Virus record (IMG/VR): IMGVR_UViG_3300037847_004331
Location: 1 to 33,590 of that record
DNA length: 33,590 bases
Strand: one strand, 5' to 3'
Source: a virus
Shown here in pieces: positions 16,769 through 23,723 of this stretch. A program made the translations under genes and the position numbers. Position 1 is the first letter of the stretch; the number at the start of each line of letters is the position of its first letter. The notes below the pieces were generated by a model. That model searched no databases. It was not told the origin of the DNA and saw nothing but the letters and a program-made list of their open reading frames with translations.

Positions 16769-18340
16769 TTAATCGGTGTCTCCGGAGTCGCAGTTTTTGT
16801 CAGATACCTCCGTTACAATTCCAAACTCTGAGATTCTAATCGCCTTCCATTCGCCGCCAATATTTCCAGCTCCTGTACTATCAAGGGTAGAGCTATATCC
16901 GTAAAATAAATTTTGCCCGTTGAATGTGCGCTTGCTTCCATCTCCAAAAACTTCACAAATTATAGCGCCGAGAGTTCCATCTCCTGTTATTTGCCTTTTG
17001 ACTGTGTGGCCGTTTTGCTTAGCGCAGAAGTCGTCAATATCATCAAAGGCTTGATCTGTTATAAAAGCATTCGGAGAGGCCGAGCATCCTCCGTGCTGGG
17101 CCGGTTGCTGCTCTGTAATAGCGCTTGGGCACTCTTTTATTGTTCCAGCATCTACATACCCCGTCGGAATCGTAACAAACACATCAAGAGCTCGAGGCGT
17201 TTTCGTTCCTACTTTGTCAAAAAAATGATCTCCCGAAGTTGATGTAACGTCTGTTATTGTCAAAAATTGGCCATCGTTTAGCTGGGCCGTTGCATCTGCA
17301 AAAATGATATCTCCGGTATTTGTTATCCTAAAACCTTTAAAAGTAATATTTGCGCAGTCAAGCGTAGGCGTCGTGCTGGTAGGATCTTGCTGATACGAAA
17401 TCGGGCAGGTCAGAGTGGTAGATCCTGATCCATAATTTGAGTAACCTTGAGGCACAGTAAAGATATAATTTAAAACTACTGTTCTTACGCTTCCCGTTGC
17501 ATTTGCTCCTACTGTCAAAGTTGATTTAATGCTGGTAGATCCATCTGCTACGCCTCCAATTGACGCGATTATTATGTCAGATCTAATTCCTCGCAAATGA
17601 TTTGCCACTCTTACTGTTCCATCGCTTGCAATGTTCCCTCCTGATACGCTTACCGGCTTATTGCTGGAATCATCTGTGGTACAATGCAGAGCAAAAGTAG
17701 AAGGAGAGGTAGCGGTGAAAGGGTTTGAAGATTCAACGCAAGTGTCTCCGTTGTTATGAGCTTGCACAACAAAGGTCGCAGATACGGAGTCAGTCGCCGT
17801 AGAAATCGTCAATGTAGATGATATTGACGTTGAGTCTGAAAGGGAGAAACTGACGGCCGAATCTCCGTACCTTATAACCTCGTATTTTTTAAATGTTGCT
17901 CCTGATTGCTGAGTGAAAAAAGAAGCTAAACTAATTGTAGTTGATGTCAAATTTGTAATGTCAGAAATTGGGCCGCTAAAAGAAGCCATTTTATTATTAT
18001 TTGCGGATACGCATCCATTAGCTCCAGCTGCTGGAGCAACTTGAGTGGCCGTTACATCGCAATCAATCGTATCGCCTGAGTTGTTATAATTGCTAGGCAC
18101 TCGGATCGTGTAAGTTACTGTTCTGTCAGATGGCCCATCTCCTACATTTTTTTCTGTAAAACCTGTTGCGCTACTGCCAATTATTGTGCCTCTTAAAATA
18201 TTTGGCTCAGTTACTGTGCCGTCGCTAGCAACGGAGAAGCCTTCGAGCTGAGCATCCCCGCAAGCAAATGTGCCAAAAGATGTAGTAGGCGTTGTTGCGC
18301 TTATAAAAAAAGGGCTTCTTGCATTTATGATTGTACTCAT
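16769..18340 (-). CDS. Ig-like repeat virion protein with paired cysteines
   Basis: A 523-residue Ser/Thr-rich secreted-type virion protein made of three related units, roughly residues 25-110, 205-325 and 330-430. Each has a starting F.C or LDC, a (I)(A/T)(S/N)(D/T)G(T/D)(V/I) strand, a strand ending in (V/F)(T/V)(V/I)P.(N/G)Y...G, and a closing cysteine then a strand plus Q (IDCDVTATQ, LTCPISYQQ, KECPSAITEQ). This looks like a cysteine-clamped Ig/BACON-like beta-sandwich repeat. A C-terminal unit (about 435-523) also has cysteines. Such domains in phage tails bind surface glycans. It overlaps the upstream gene by 4 bases. Role as a tail-surface adhesin or major tail protein with Ig domains is inference. 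Confidence 0.6.
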   Translation of the reverse strand: MSTIINARSPFFISATTPTTSFGTFACGDAQLEGFSVASDGTVTEPNILRGTIIGSSATGFTEKNVGDGPSDRTVTYTIRVPSNYNNSGDTIDCDVTATQVAPAAGANGCVSANNNKMASFSGPISDITNLTSTTISLASFFTQQSGATFKKYEVIRYGDSAVSFSLSDSTSISSTLTISTATDSVSATFVVQAHNNGDTCVESSNPFTATSPSTFALHCTTDDSSNKPVSVSGGNIASDGTVRVANHLRGIRSDIIIASIGGVADGSTSIKSTLTVGANATGSVRTVVLNYIFTVPQGYSNYGSGSTTLTCPISYQQDPTSTTPTLDCANITFKGFRITNTGDIIFADATAQLNDGQFLTITDVTSTSGDHFFDKVGTKTPRALDVFVTIPTGYVDAGTIKECPSAITEQQPAQHGGCSASPNAFITDQAFDDIDDFCAKQNGHTVKRQITGDGTLGAIICEVFGDGSKRTFNGQNLFYGYSSTLDSTGAGNIGGEWKAIRISEFGIVTEVSDKNCDSGDTD

Positions 18341-18906
18341 TTAGTCGTATAATTTTTAAATTGGTTTTTGATATCAAGAGCAAAAGCTTCGATCAATTCT
18401 TTTGGTAATTTCTTGTAAGCTTCGTCAAATGATCTTGTAAAAAATTTTTTGGCCGGGATTCCTTGATTGTAAATTTTTCTGCTGATTAAATGCGTCATTG
18501 ATTCATAGCTCATGAATTTACCTGATTTTTTATCTCTAAATTGAAACCTCTTTTTTCTGATCCACTTTTCAATTCCTTTTGTCAAGCCTCCTTTTTTGCC
18601 TGTTCCTGATCCAAATTTAAAAGGAGAATTTTTTGAAACTGAGTAAGATGAAATTTTTCCTTTGACTCCTTGATCTACATATTTTGCGTAATCAATATCT
18701 TTCATAAATGGAAACTTTAAAAGAAAATCTCTTCTCTCAATTTCAAGCTCGTAATCAATTGATTTGTAAAGCTTTCCTTTTGACGATCTGAATTTTTGAT
18801 CTTTGTATTTTCTCAAAAATCTTTTTTTGGAATTTTTTGTAACGTCTTTTCCAAAGTCTTCGAGGGCTTGTTTTGTTAATTTCATTAAATCGCTGATCTT
18901 GGCCAT
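18337..18906 (-). CDS. HK97 gp10-like tail completion protein
   Basis: A 189-residue very basic protein. It has KISDLMKLTKQALEDFGKDV, then a YAKYVDQGVKGK motif, and a C-terminal FFTRSFDEAYKKL helix; the combination of an A.YV..G(V/T) motif and a terminal P(A)..F...(A) matches the HK97_gp10/neck-protein pattern. Such proteins join the head connector to the tail tube. It shares its ATG base with the stop region of the upstream gene and overlaps the next gene by 4 bases. The call is supported by motif and by position among tail-completion genes. Confidence 0.65.
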   Translation of the reverse strand: MAKISDLMKLTKQALEDFGKDVTKNSKKRFLRKYKDQKFRSSKGKLYKSIDYELEIERRDFLLKFPFMKDIDYAKYVDQGVKGKISSYSVSKNSPFKFGSGTGKKGGLTKGIEKWIRKKRFQFRDKKSGKFMSYESMTHLISRKIYNQGIPAKKFFTRSFDEAYKKLPKELIEAFALDIKNQFKNYTTK

Positions 18907-19361
18907 TAGCAGGAGGTCATTGTGTTTTCCATATTAATCGTAAAATCTACCGAAAGGCCTGCAAGATTATTTTCGAATCTTTCTTGAAAAGGAGCGCATG
19001 AAAATCCCGTTGCAAGCTCGTAAGTTTCTCTGTAAGTTGTTGATCTTTGAAGAAGGGCCTGTAATCTTGCTGCTACGTTCATCATATTATTAATTACGTC
19101 CATTTCGTTATTATTCCCCCGAATTTGATCCGTACTTGCTTCTTTGCTAAAATCAACAATGTCCATCAAAAGCAAGCTCAAGCTCATATTGATTACGTTT
19201 GTTTCGATTGAGATATTGTCAACGATTATGTGAGCCAGGGGAAAGATTGTAATCTTCTTGAGATCTACTTCGTAAATATCTCCGCTTGAAACATTATTGA
19301 TAAAAGGCTCATTGATTAAGGCCGTTTTTAAATCGTCAATTATTTTGAAATATGAATTCAT
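18906..19361 (-). CDS. Tail terminator/completion-like protein
   Basis: A 151-residue protein with FKIIDDLKTALINEPFINNV at the start, FPLAHIIVDN and NMSLSLLLMDIVDFS in the centre, and TNQ-like (T)DQIRGNNNEMDVINNMM before a beta-rich C-terminus. The combination of an N-terminal helix, a P.A...(I/V) strand and a central D(I/V)VD strand recurs in minor tail proteins of Bacteroidota phages that lie next to the gp10-like gene, where the tail terminator is expected. It overlaps neighbouring genes by 1 and 4 bases. The assignment rests largely on position. Confidence 0.55.
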   Translation of the reverse strand: MNSYFKIIDDLKTALINEPFINNVSSGDIYEVDLKKITIFPLAHIIVDNISIETNVINMSLSLLLMDIVDFSKEASTDQIRGNNNEMDVINNMMNVAARLQALLQRSTTYRETYELATGFSCAPFQERFENNLAGLSVDFTINMENTMTSC

Positions 19362-19666
19362 AAAGTCTTTACAAAAATTGGAGTTATATTCTCAGCATTT
19401 GGTATTTTATGTTTTGAAAAATCTTCAAGCCATTCCAAAGCCTCATCAAAATCTACGTTTTCTTCGTGTTTCATAATGCAATCGAGCGCCTTCCAAAAGT
19501 CGTAAATTGCAATTTTTTGATCTCCAGCAGATACTCCAATCAAAGCGTTTTCGAATCCATCGGATAAAATGATCTCTTCATCATCTGAAAGAAAATCTCT
19601 TTCATACAAAGAATCAATCAGATCTTCTTTTGCGTGCATTTTTGAGTTGTTGTTTTTCGAGTTCAT
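19358..19666 (-). CDS. Hypothetical acidic protein, 102 aa
   Basis: A 102-residue acidic helical protein with SLYERDFLSDDEEIILSDGF and YDFWKALDCIMKHEENVDFD. No known motif is recognised. It is coupled by ATGA to the next tail gene. Its first 17 codons overlap, in another frame, the probable frameshift extension of the tail chaperone (19614-19789). It is likely a tail-assembly factor because of its position, but the function is unknown. Confidence 0.6.
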   Translation of the reverse strand: MNSKNNNSKMHAKEDLIDSLYERDFLSDDEEIILSDGFENALIGVSAGDQKIAIYDFWKALDCIMKHEENVDFDEALEWLEDFSKHKIPNAENITPIFVKTL

Positions 19667-19789
19667 TTTTTTCTTTTACAAATGTCAAGTAAGTTAGACA
19701 TTGATTTAAATTTAATTTTTCTACTTCTTCATATTTTGTAACATTGCCTCCAGATAATGAAAAGAGCGAAGAATACCACCCCCACTTTT
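19614..19789 (-). other. Probable -1 frameshift extension of tail chaperone
   Basis: In the -1 frame relative to the chaperone gene, an open stretch crosses its stop and ends at a TGA at 19614-19616, about 57 codons. It encodes KWGWYSSLFSLSGGNV then TKYEEVEKL and LTYLTFVKEKNELE. The WGWY...(L)..G(N/D)(V/I).K..EV..L....(L).YL.F.KEKNELE pattern is one I recall as the C-terminal part of Bacteroidota phage tail-chaperone proteins. The shift would occur around GGGGAAAAG at 19785-19793, which frame 0 reads as GGG AAA AGT. This is not a perfect X-XXY-YYZ heptamer, so the exact site is uncertain. Length-programmed frameshifts in tail chaperones are a known phage feature. Confidence 0.55.
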
Positions 19790-20368
19790 CCCCGAAAACT
19801 TGTTGACTTGTGAGATATTCCGTTTGAGTTCTTTCTTCGAATAATTGAGGGTAGCGCTCATGAGTTCGCTTCTTAAATTTGATAAAAAAAAAATTGCACC
19901 CATTGCTATGTCTAGCGGCATTTTATCCATGTAAGTCTCTTTTGTTCCGTCGTATTCTTCGATCAAATATGATCCTCTAAATTCGTCTGTGATGGGCCTG
20001 TATAATATTCCCAGGGCTTTGTGCATTGTGTTCCAATCTCCAGCAAAAGTATCAAGATCTACAAACTCTCCAAAAGTCATTTCTGAGATCTGAGGATGAA
20101 ATCCGTATTTTATTCCGTTCATTTCAAATTTTTCTTCGAGATCAGGCGTTTCTTTGAATATTTTTGAAAGCGCTTCGATGATCTTCAGAAGGGATTCGTA
20201 TTTGATTTTATCGACTTCTTTGAGAGGGATTCCGCAAAAAATTTCTACCATTTTTTTATTTACAAAATCCGGATCAGAGTCTTTCTTCAAAAGCTTGCTG
20301 AATTTTTGGTATTGGCCGAGGGTTACCTCTGCCATTTTGTTCGGTACTTCTAATTTGCTTTTTATCAT
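19721..20368 (-). CDS. Tail assembly chaperone-like protein
   Basis: A 215-residue protein with the pattern KLEVPNKMAEVTLGQYQKF, EIFCGIPL, YGF.P.(I)..MTFGEFVDLDT, AL.ILYRPI and MPLDIAMGAIFFLSNL. I recall this order (TL.QY.K.., FCG(I/L), (G)EF.DL, .LYRPI) from proteins following the terminase in Bacteroidota siphophages, where they are taken as tail-assembly chaperones. The C-terminal residues after about 195 are unlike the family, while the -1 frame continues into a family-like tail, suggesting two products. The gene opens a new unit, with spacer DNA and a candidate promoter element upstream. Confidence 0.65.
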   Translation of the reverse strand: MIKSKLEVPNKMAEVTLGQYQKFSKLLKKDSDPDFVNKKMVEIFCGIPLKEVDKIKYESLLKIIEALSKIFKETPDLEEKFEMNGIKYGFHPQISEMTFGEFVDLDTFAGDWNTMHKALGILYRPITDEFRGSYLIEEYDGTKETYMDKMPLDIAMGAIFFLSNLRSELMSATLNYSKKELKRNISQVNKFSGKSGGGILRSFHYLEAMLQNMKK

Positions 20369-20380
20369 TTTAAAGGCTCT

Positions 20381-20397
20381 TATATATTAAACGATTG
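20381..20397 (-). promoter_or_regulatory. Candidate promoter upstream of tail operon
   Basis: The spacer between the large terminase stop (20424) and the tail chaperone start (20368) contains, on the minus strand, CAATCGTTTAATATATA, 13 bases before the ATG. It closely matches the elements before the scaffold gene and before the gene starting at 29522. No canonical -35 box is obvious here. It could be a promoter for the phage-encoded sigma-like factor or a regulator site. Confidence 0.4.
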
Positions 20398-20423
20398 TAC
20401 TCTTCATTTTCGGTCTAGGTTTT

Positions 20424-21575
20424 TTAAATAATGTGGTATTCTCCTGCATATGGATTTGCTAATTGAAAAGATACTGCGTATCGAAGCGCGTCGATGCAAT
20501 GATTAAAATTATCGATCGGAGTTTGACTTTTTTTCTCAAGCCAAATGTAATTTTTAAGTTCATTTATTAAATTGTGGCTTTTTGGATCTACAATAATTTG
20601 GTAATCTTGGATCATAGAGATACCAAAATTGACCGATCCTTGGCCTTTAATCGAGGGTTTTATATTTGATTGCTTTGAAAGCTCCGATATCAATCGAGGC
20701 TCTGCGCTATCTGCTACGATCAAATTATCTCCAGCGTATCTTTTATTTAGTTTTGCAATTTCTGAAGTAACAAGGTTTGGCAGGTAAAAGCATTCTTTTG
20801 CGTATATGATTTTTCTTGATTTGTCAATTGATGTTTGTATCAAAGTTGTTGGATCGTTCATTCCGTAATCTTGGCCAAAGATTGATTTTGATATTTCTTT
20901 AAACTCCCCGATCTCCCAATTTTGAAAAATAGCTCCCGAGAGCTTTCCGATTTTCCCCAGGCCGTAAACGTCATGCCAATTTTGCCAAAATGAATTACCT
21001 TTTTCTGCTTTTGCTTTTGCTTTTAATATTTCATTTACCGCAGCTTCAGGAGCGGCCTCATTATCTTTATAAGTTAATACAAGCCAATCTGTGTCGGCGT
21101 CAGATTTTAGCTCAGTATGCGCCCAAAATTCGTGGGTAGGATTAAAATCAATGTATAAAAAATCAGATGTCCTTACCGCTAATTGGATGTAAGCATCGTA
21201 TGGTATGGTATTAGCCTCATTTAAAAATAGAATATTTCTTCGAGCTCCTCTCAATTTGGATTCAATATCAGCCGAAAAAAATTCAATCGTCGATCCGTTT
21301 AAAAATTGGTAAGTAGAGGATGATTTATTGTAACGGGCCGGAAACCATCTCGAAGTCATTTCCATGATCTTTTTAAAGTCCCTGAGAGCGCCTCTTTTCA
21401 AATGCGGGTATGTTTGGGCTACTACTGAACATTCAAGGCCAGGATTTAAAGCTAAATGATCAATAAGACAAGCAAGAATCCCAAAAGTTTTGGAGGCCGA
21501 TGTACCGCCCTGGATGATTCTATTTCTCTTTTTTAGTTTCTGTATCTTGAGTATTGCCGTCGTTTTCTGAAACAT
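20424..21575 (-). CDS. terL: Terminase large subunit
   Basis: A 383-residue DNA-packaging motor. Walker A is GGTSASKT at residues 23-30, Walker B is ILFLNE at 115-120 with the catalytic Glu120, and RGAR...(I) precedes it as the coupling segment. The nuclease domain begins near FGQDYGMNDPTTL (acidic residue in QDYG), with a second acidic residue in LIVADSAEP. The GGTSASKT Walker A is a P-loop variant typical of the PBSX/Terminase_3-6 type. The annotated ATG overlaps the small subunit by 56 bases, so a slightly later start is possible. It packages DNA into the procapsid through the portal. Confidence 0.9.
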   Translation of the reverse strand: MFQKTTAILKIQKLKKRNRIIQGGTSASKTFGILACLIDHLALNPGLECSVVAQTYPHLKRGALRDFKKIMEMTSRWFPARYNKSSSTYQFLNGSTIEFFSADIESKLRGARRNILFLNEANTIPYDAYIQLAVRTSDFLYIDFNPTHEFWAHTELKSDADTDWLVLTYKDNEAAPEAAVNEILKAKAKAEKGNSFWQNWHDVYGLGKIGKLSGAIFQNWEIGEFKEISKSIFGQDYGMNDPTTLIQTSIDKSRKIIYAKECFYLPNLVTSEIAKLNKRYAGDNLIVADSAEPRLISELSKQSNIKPSIKGQGSVNFGISMIQDYQIIVDPKSHNLINELKNYIWLEKKSQTPIDNFNHCIDALRYAVSFQLANPYAGEYHII

Positions 21576-21882
21576 GGGTAAAAAGAGGTTGCTCTGCTAT
21601 TTGATTTAAATCAATTGTTTCTTTTGGCTGGCCGTAGCTTGAATCCATCAAAGCCTTGTAAGCGTTTACGTCTCCGTTTCTTACTTTTTTAATAAGGGCC
21701 AGCGTTGCGATATCTTCCTGAGTCAATGTTTCCTCTTCTCCTGAAATAGGATTGATTACTTTGCTCGTTGTATGAAGCCATTTTCTCGCTATTGTTGAGC
21801 GATTTAGAGAGCCTTTAGGCCTACCTTTTGGATTGCCTGACTCTCCAGGTTTCCATAGTTTTAAATTTTCTTTATTTGCCAT
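21520..21882 (-). CDS. Terminase small subunit-like protein (DUF5681)
   Basis: A 120-residue basic protein with the hallmark WKPGESGNPKGRPKGSLNR near residues 9-28, the DUF5681 N-terminal motif, followed by a helical region (TLTQEDIATLALIKKVRNGD, then AYKALMDSSYGQPKE). Proteins with this motif directly upstream of the large terminase are probable small terminase subunits that recognise the packaging site. It overlaps the large subunit by 56 bases and the methyltransferase by 11 bases, tying DNA modification and packaging genes together. Confidence 0.75.
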   Translation of the reverse strand: MANKENLKLWKPGESGNPKGRPKGSLNRSTIARKWLHTTSKVINPISGEEETLTQEDIATLALIKKVRNGDVNAYKALMDSSYGQPKETIDLNQIAEQPLFTHVSENDGNTQDTETKKEK

Positions 21883-22897
21883 TTTCTCTGTGTTTTTTCT
21901 GTGTTATTATTCTTTTTGCGACTGCTTCAACTACATCTACTGTTACTGCATTGCCGCACATTTTGTATCTCTGTGTATCTGATATGATTCCTTGTGTTCC
22001 GTATTTTGTCCAATTATCCGGGAATCCTTGAAGTCTTTCACATTCTAAAGGTGTCAATCTTCTAATTTTTGATTGATTTTGTATTATTGGTTGTCCAGAT
22101 CCATCCTCTCTTGCTCTTGCAGGAACTACTGCCATTTGACATCCAGCATCTAGAGTTTGAGATACTCCTTTACCAACTCTGCCTCTTGTTAATTTTGAAT
22201 TCGGGTACGCATAATTAACACTATCTCCTTCTTTTGCTAATTCGTATCCTCTTTTTGTAGCTGATTTGATTTTGATAAGTTGATTGTCAAAGTTTACTCC
22301 TTTGTGATAACTTTTTGTGATACAGGCGGAAGTTTCTTTCTCGACAACATCCCTTTTATAGCATTGTCCGATAGGAAATATTTGTCCTCCGCTTTTTCCT
22401 CCAAGATATCCGACAAGGTAGATTCTCTCTCTATTTTGGGGGAGAAACCACTTTGTATTAAGCAGTTGCCATTCGAGTCTATAACCCCCAATGTTGGCAA
22501 AGGCTTGGATAATTGCCCAAAAGTCCTGGCCAGAGTTTGTGGAGAAAGTTCCTTTAACATTTTCCCATATAAAAAAGTCTGGTCTGCATTCGCTGATGAG
22601 TCTAATTGCTTCGCTAATAAGGGAGCTTCTACTTCCTTCCATCCCTTTACGTTTTCCAGCGAGGCTAAAATCTTGGCAAGGAGATCCGAAAGTGATTGCG
22701 TTGATTTTGGGTAAGTCTTTTGATTGAACATCTGTAACTGATCCGACATAGTTTGAGTTTTTAAAATTATTTTTATATACTTCGATTGCGTATTTATCTA
22801 CTTCTGAAAAATAGGAGTTGATTTTATATCCTGCTTTTTCAAGTCCTAAATGAAAGCCGCCTATTCCACTAAATAAATCAAGCAGATTAATTTTCAT
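21872..22897 (-). CDS. dcm: DNA (cytosine-5) methyltransferase
   Basis: A 341-residue C5-cytosine methyltransferase with the standard motifs in order: I DLFSGIGGF (7-15) for AdoMet, IV GSPCQDFSLAGKRKG (71-85) with catalytic Cys74, VI ENVKG (112-116), VIII QNRERIYLVG (154-163), IX RRLTPLECERLQGFP (279-293) and X (GNAVTV from 315). The target-recognition region lies between about 165 and 278, so the sequence specificity cannot be read off. It makes 5-methylcytosine in phage DNA. It is the last gene of a coupled run ParB-like, TET/JBP, methyltransferase, overlapping the TET/JBP gene by 11 bases. With that neighbour, the 5mC is probably a substrate for oxidation rather than the final product. A second long ORF is nested in another frame (22294-22749). 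Confidence 0.95.
   Translation of the reverse strand: MKINLLDLFSGIGGFHLGLEKAGYKINSYFSEVDKYAIEVYKNNFKNSNYVGSVTDVQSKDLPKINAITFGSPCQDFSLAGKRKGMEGSRSSLISEAIRLISECRPDFFIWENVKGTFSTNSGQDFWAIIQAFANIGGYRLEWQLLNTKWFLPQNRERIYLVGYLGGKSGGQIFPIGQCYKRDVVEKETSACITKSYHKGVNFDNQLIKIKSATKRGYELAKEGDSVNYAYPNSKLTRGRVGKGVSQTLDAGCQMAVVPARAREDGSGQPIIQNQSKIRRLTPLECERLQGFPDNWTKYGTQGIISDTQRYKMCGNAVTVDVVEAVAKRIITQKKHRENGK
22294..22749 (-). CDS. Overprinted ORF nested in the methyltransferase gene
   Basis: A 151-codon frame, shifted by one base relative to the methyltransferase, lies wholly inside it. The C-terminal part reads STLSDILEE..EDKYFLSDNAIKGMLSRKKLPP. That closely resembles a small-protein family I recall from many phages and prophages with the pattern SLSDILE....P.KYYLSP.A..GILRRAE.RGK.LP, often found as its own gene near cytosine methyltransferases. 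Codon 1 is an ATG with no Shine-Dalgarno, as usual here. Two explanations compete: a real overlapping gene, or a conserved shadow of the methyltransferase target-recognition region. The match to a standalone family and the long open length favour the first, but this is not proven. Function unknown. Confidence 0.5.
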   Translation of the reverse strand: MSDQLQMFNQKTYPKSTQSLSDLLAKILASLENVKGWKEVEAPLLAKQLDSSANADQTFLYGKMLKELSPQTLARTFGQLSKPLPTLGVIDSNGNCLIQSGFSPKIERESTLSDILEEKAEDKYFLSDNAIKGMLSRKKLPPVSQKVITKE

Positions 22898-23723
22898 GAG
22901 GTTTTATTGGGTTTACATTTTTAGCTCTTCTGATTGCTTTTTCAGTTGATACGTTTTGAAGCCTTTCAACTTCCATTTTATAAGGGTAACAATGCTTCAT
23001 CTGCTCCAAAGAATAATATACGATTGAAGCTCTGTAAGGATTTTCTGTTACTTTATAAATTGGCATTACTCCGTGGATTTCATTTTGGCCGTCAAATATT
23101 GATAAAAATCCGTCATCTTGAGAAAGGGCAAATCTGTACTCAGGGAAGACAAGCTCTCCTCCTAAAATTCCGCCTTTTAAAATTAAAACATTTGAAAGGC
23201 TTTTTTTGAAATTCCCTGAATCTCTGTGATATTTTATTGCGTGATTTACGTTAATGTTGCAAGTCAAGAAAGGCGATTCCTTGTCAAGCCTGTAATCTGC
23301 CTCTACATTTTTTTTGACTATTTCTAAATCAATTTCAAAATGATTCGGCAAATGTTTTTTATATATTTTTTTGAGCTCGCTCATAAATGAAAAAACAATG
23401 TTTGTGTTTTGCTTTTCTTTTGTTGATTGCCTCGTCAATCTGCAAAAATCGTTTCTCCTGGCTATTCTTGGAAGCGTTCCAAATACGCTGCTTTGAGTTG
23501 AAATCCCTCTCGTTCTTGACGTCTTTTGATATTTGGTCGTAAGAGCTGCGTGTCTTATTCCTTTTAATTTGTCTTTTTCGATCTTTTTGTAAAGCCCTAC
23601 TGCTTTGCCTTCTTTCATAAAAATTACGTCTTCATCAATAACGTAATCGTAATGCTCTTTTTTTGGCGTTGTTTTGAGCAGATTTTTGCAATCTGTAATT
23701 TTTTTTAATTCAATTTTTTTCAT
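22887..23723 (-). CDS. TET/JBP-family 2-oxoglutarate/Fe(II) dioxygenase
   Basis: A 278-residue protein with a double-stranded beta-helix dioxygenase core. The iron ligands are His166 and Asp168 (YHRDSGN) and His217 (EIHGV). Arg231 in PYRASIVYYSL is placed to bind the 2-oxoglutarate carboxylate. GGILGGELVFPEY (184-196) is the glycine-rich turn and strand typical of TET/JBP enzymes. The upstream FGTLPR.ARR..FCR.TRQ (81-99) also matches their N-terminal subdomain. Such enzymes oxidise the methyl group of 5mC (or thymine) to the hydroxymethyl and sometimes further. Position between the ParB-like gene (14-base overlap) and the C5-methyltransferase (11-base overlap) strongly suggests that phage 5mC is converted to 5-hydroxymethylcytosine or beyond, as protection against host restriction. 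Prolyl-hydroxylase-like activity is a less likely alternative. Confidence 0.85.
   Translation of the reverse strand: MKKIELKKITDCKNLLKTTPKKEHYDYVIDEDVIFMKEGKAVGLYKKIEKDKLKGIRHAALTTKYQKTSRTRGISTQSSVFGTLPRIARRNDFCRLTRQSTKEKQNTNIVFSFMSELKKIYKKHLPNHFEIDLEIVKKNVEADYRLDKESPFLTCNINVNHAIKYHRDSGNFKKSLSNVLILKGGILGGELVFPEYRFALSQDDGFLSIFDGQNEIHGVMPIYKVTENPYRASIVYYSLEQMKHCYPYKMEVERLQNVSTEKAIRRAKNVNPIKPHEN

Noticed and set aside
22280-22714. Plus-strand 144-codon ORF opposite the methyltransferase
   Set aside because: It is the antisense shadow of the methyltransferase/nested frame and lies against the direction of every other gene; no motif.
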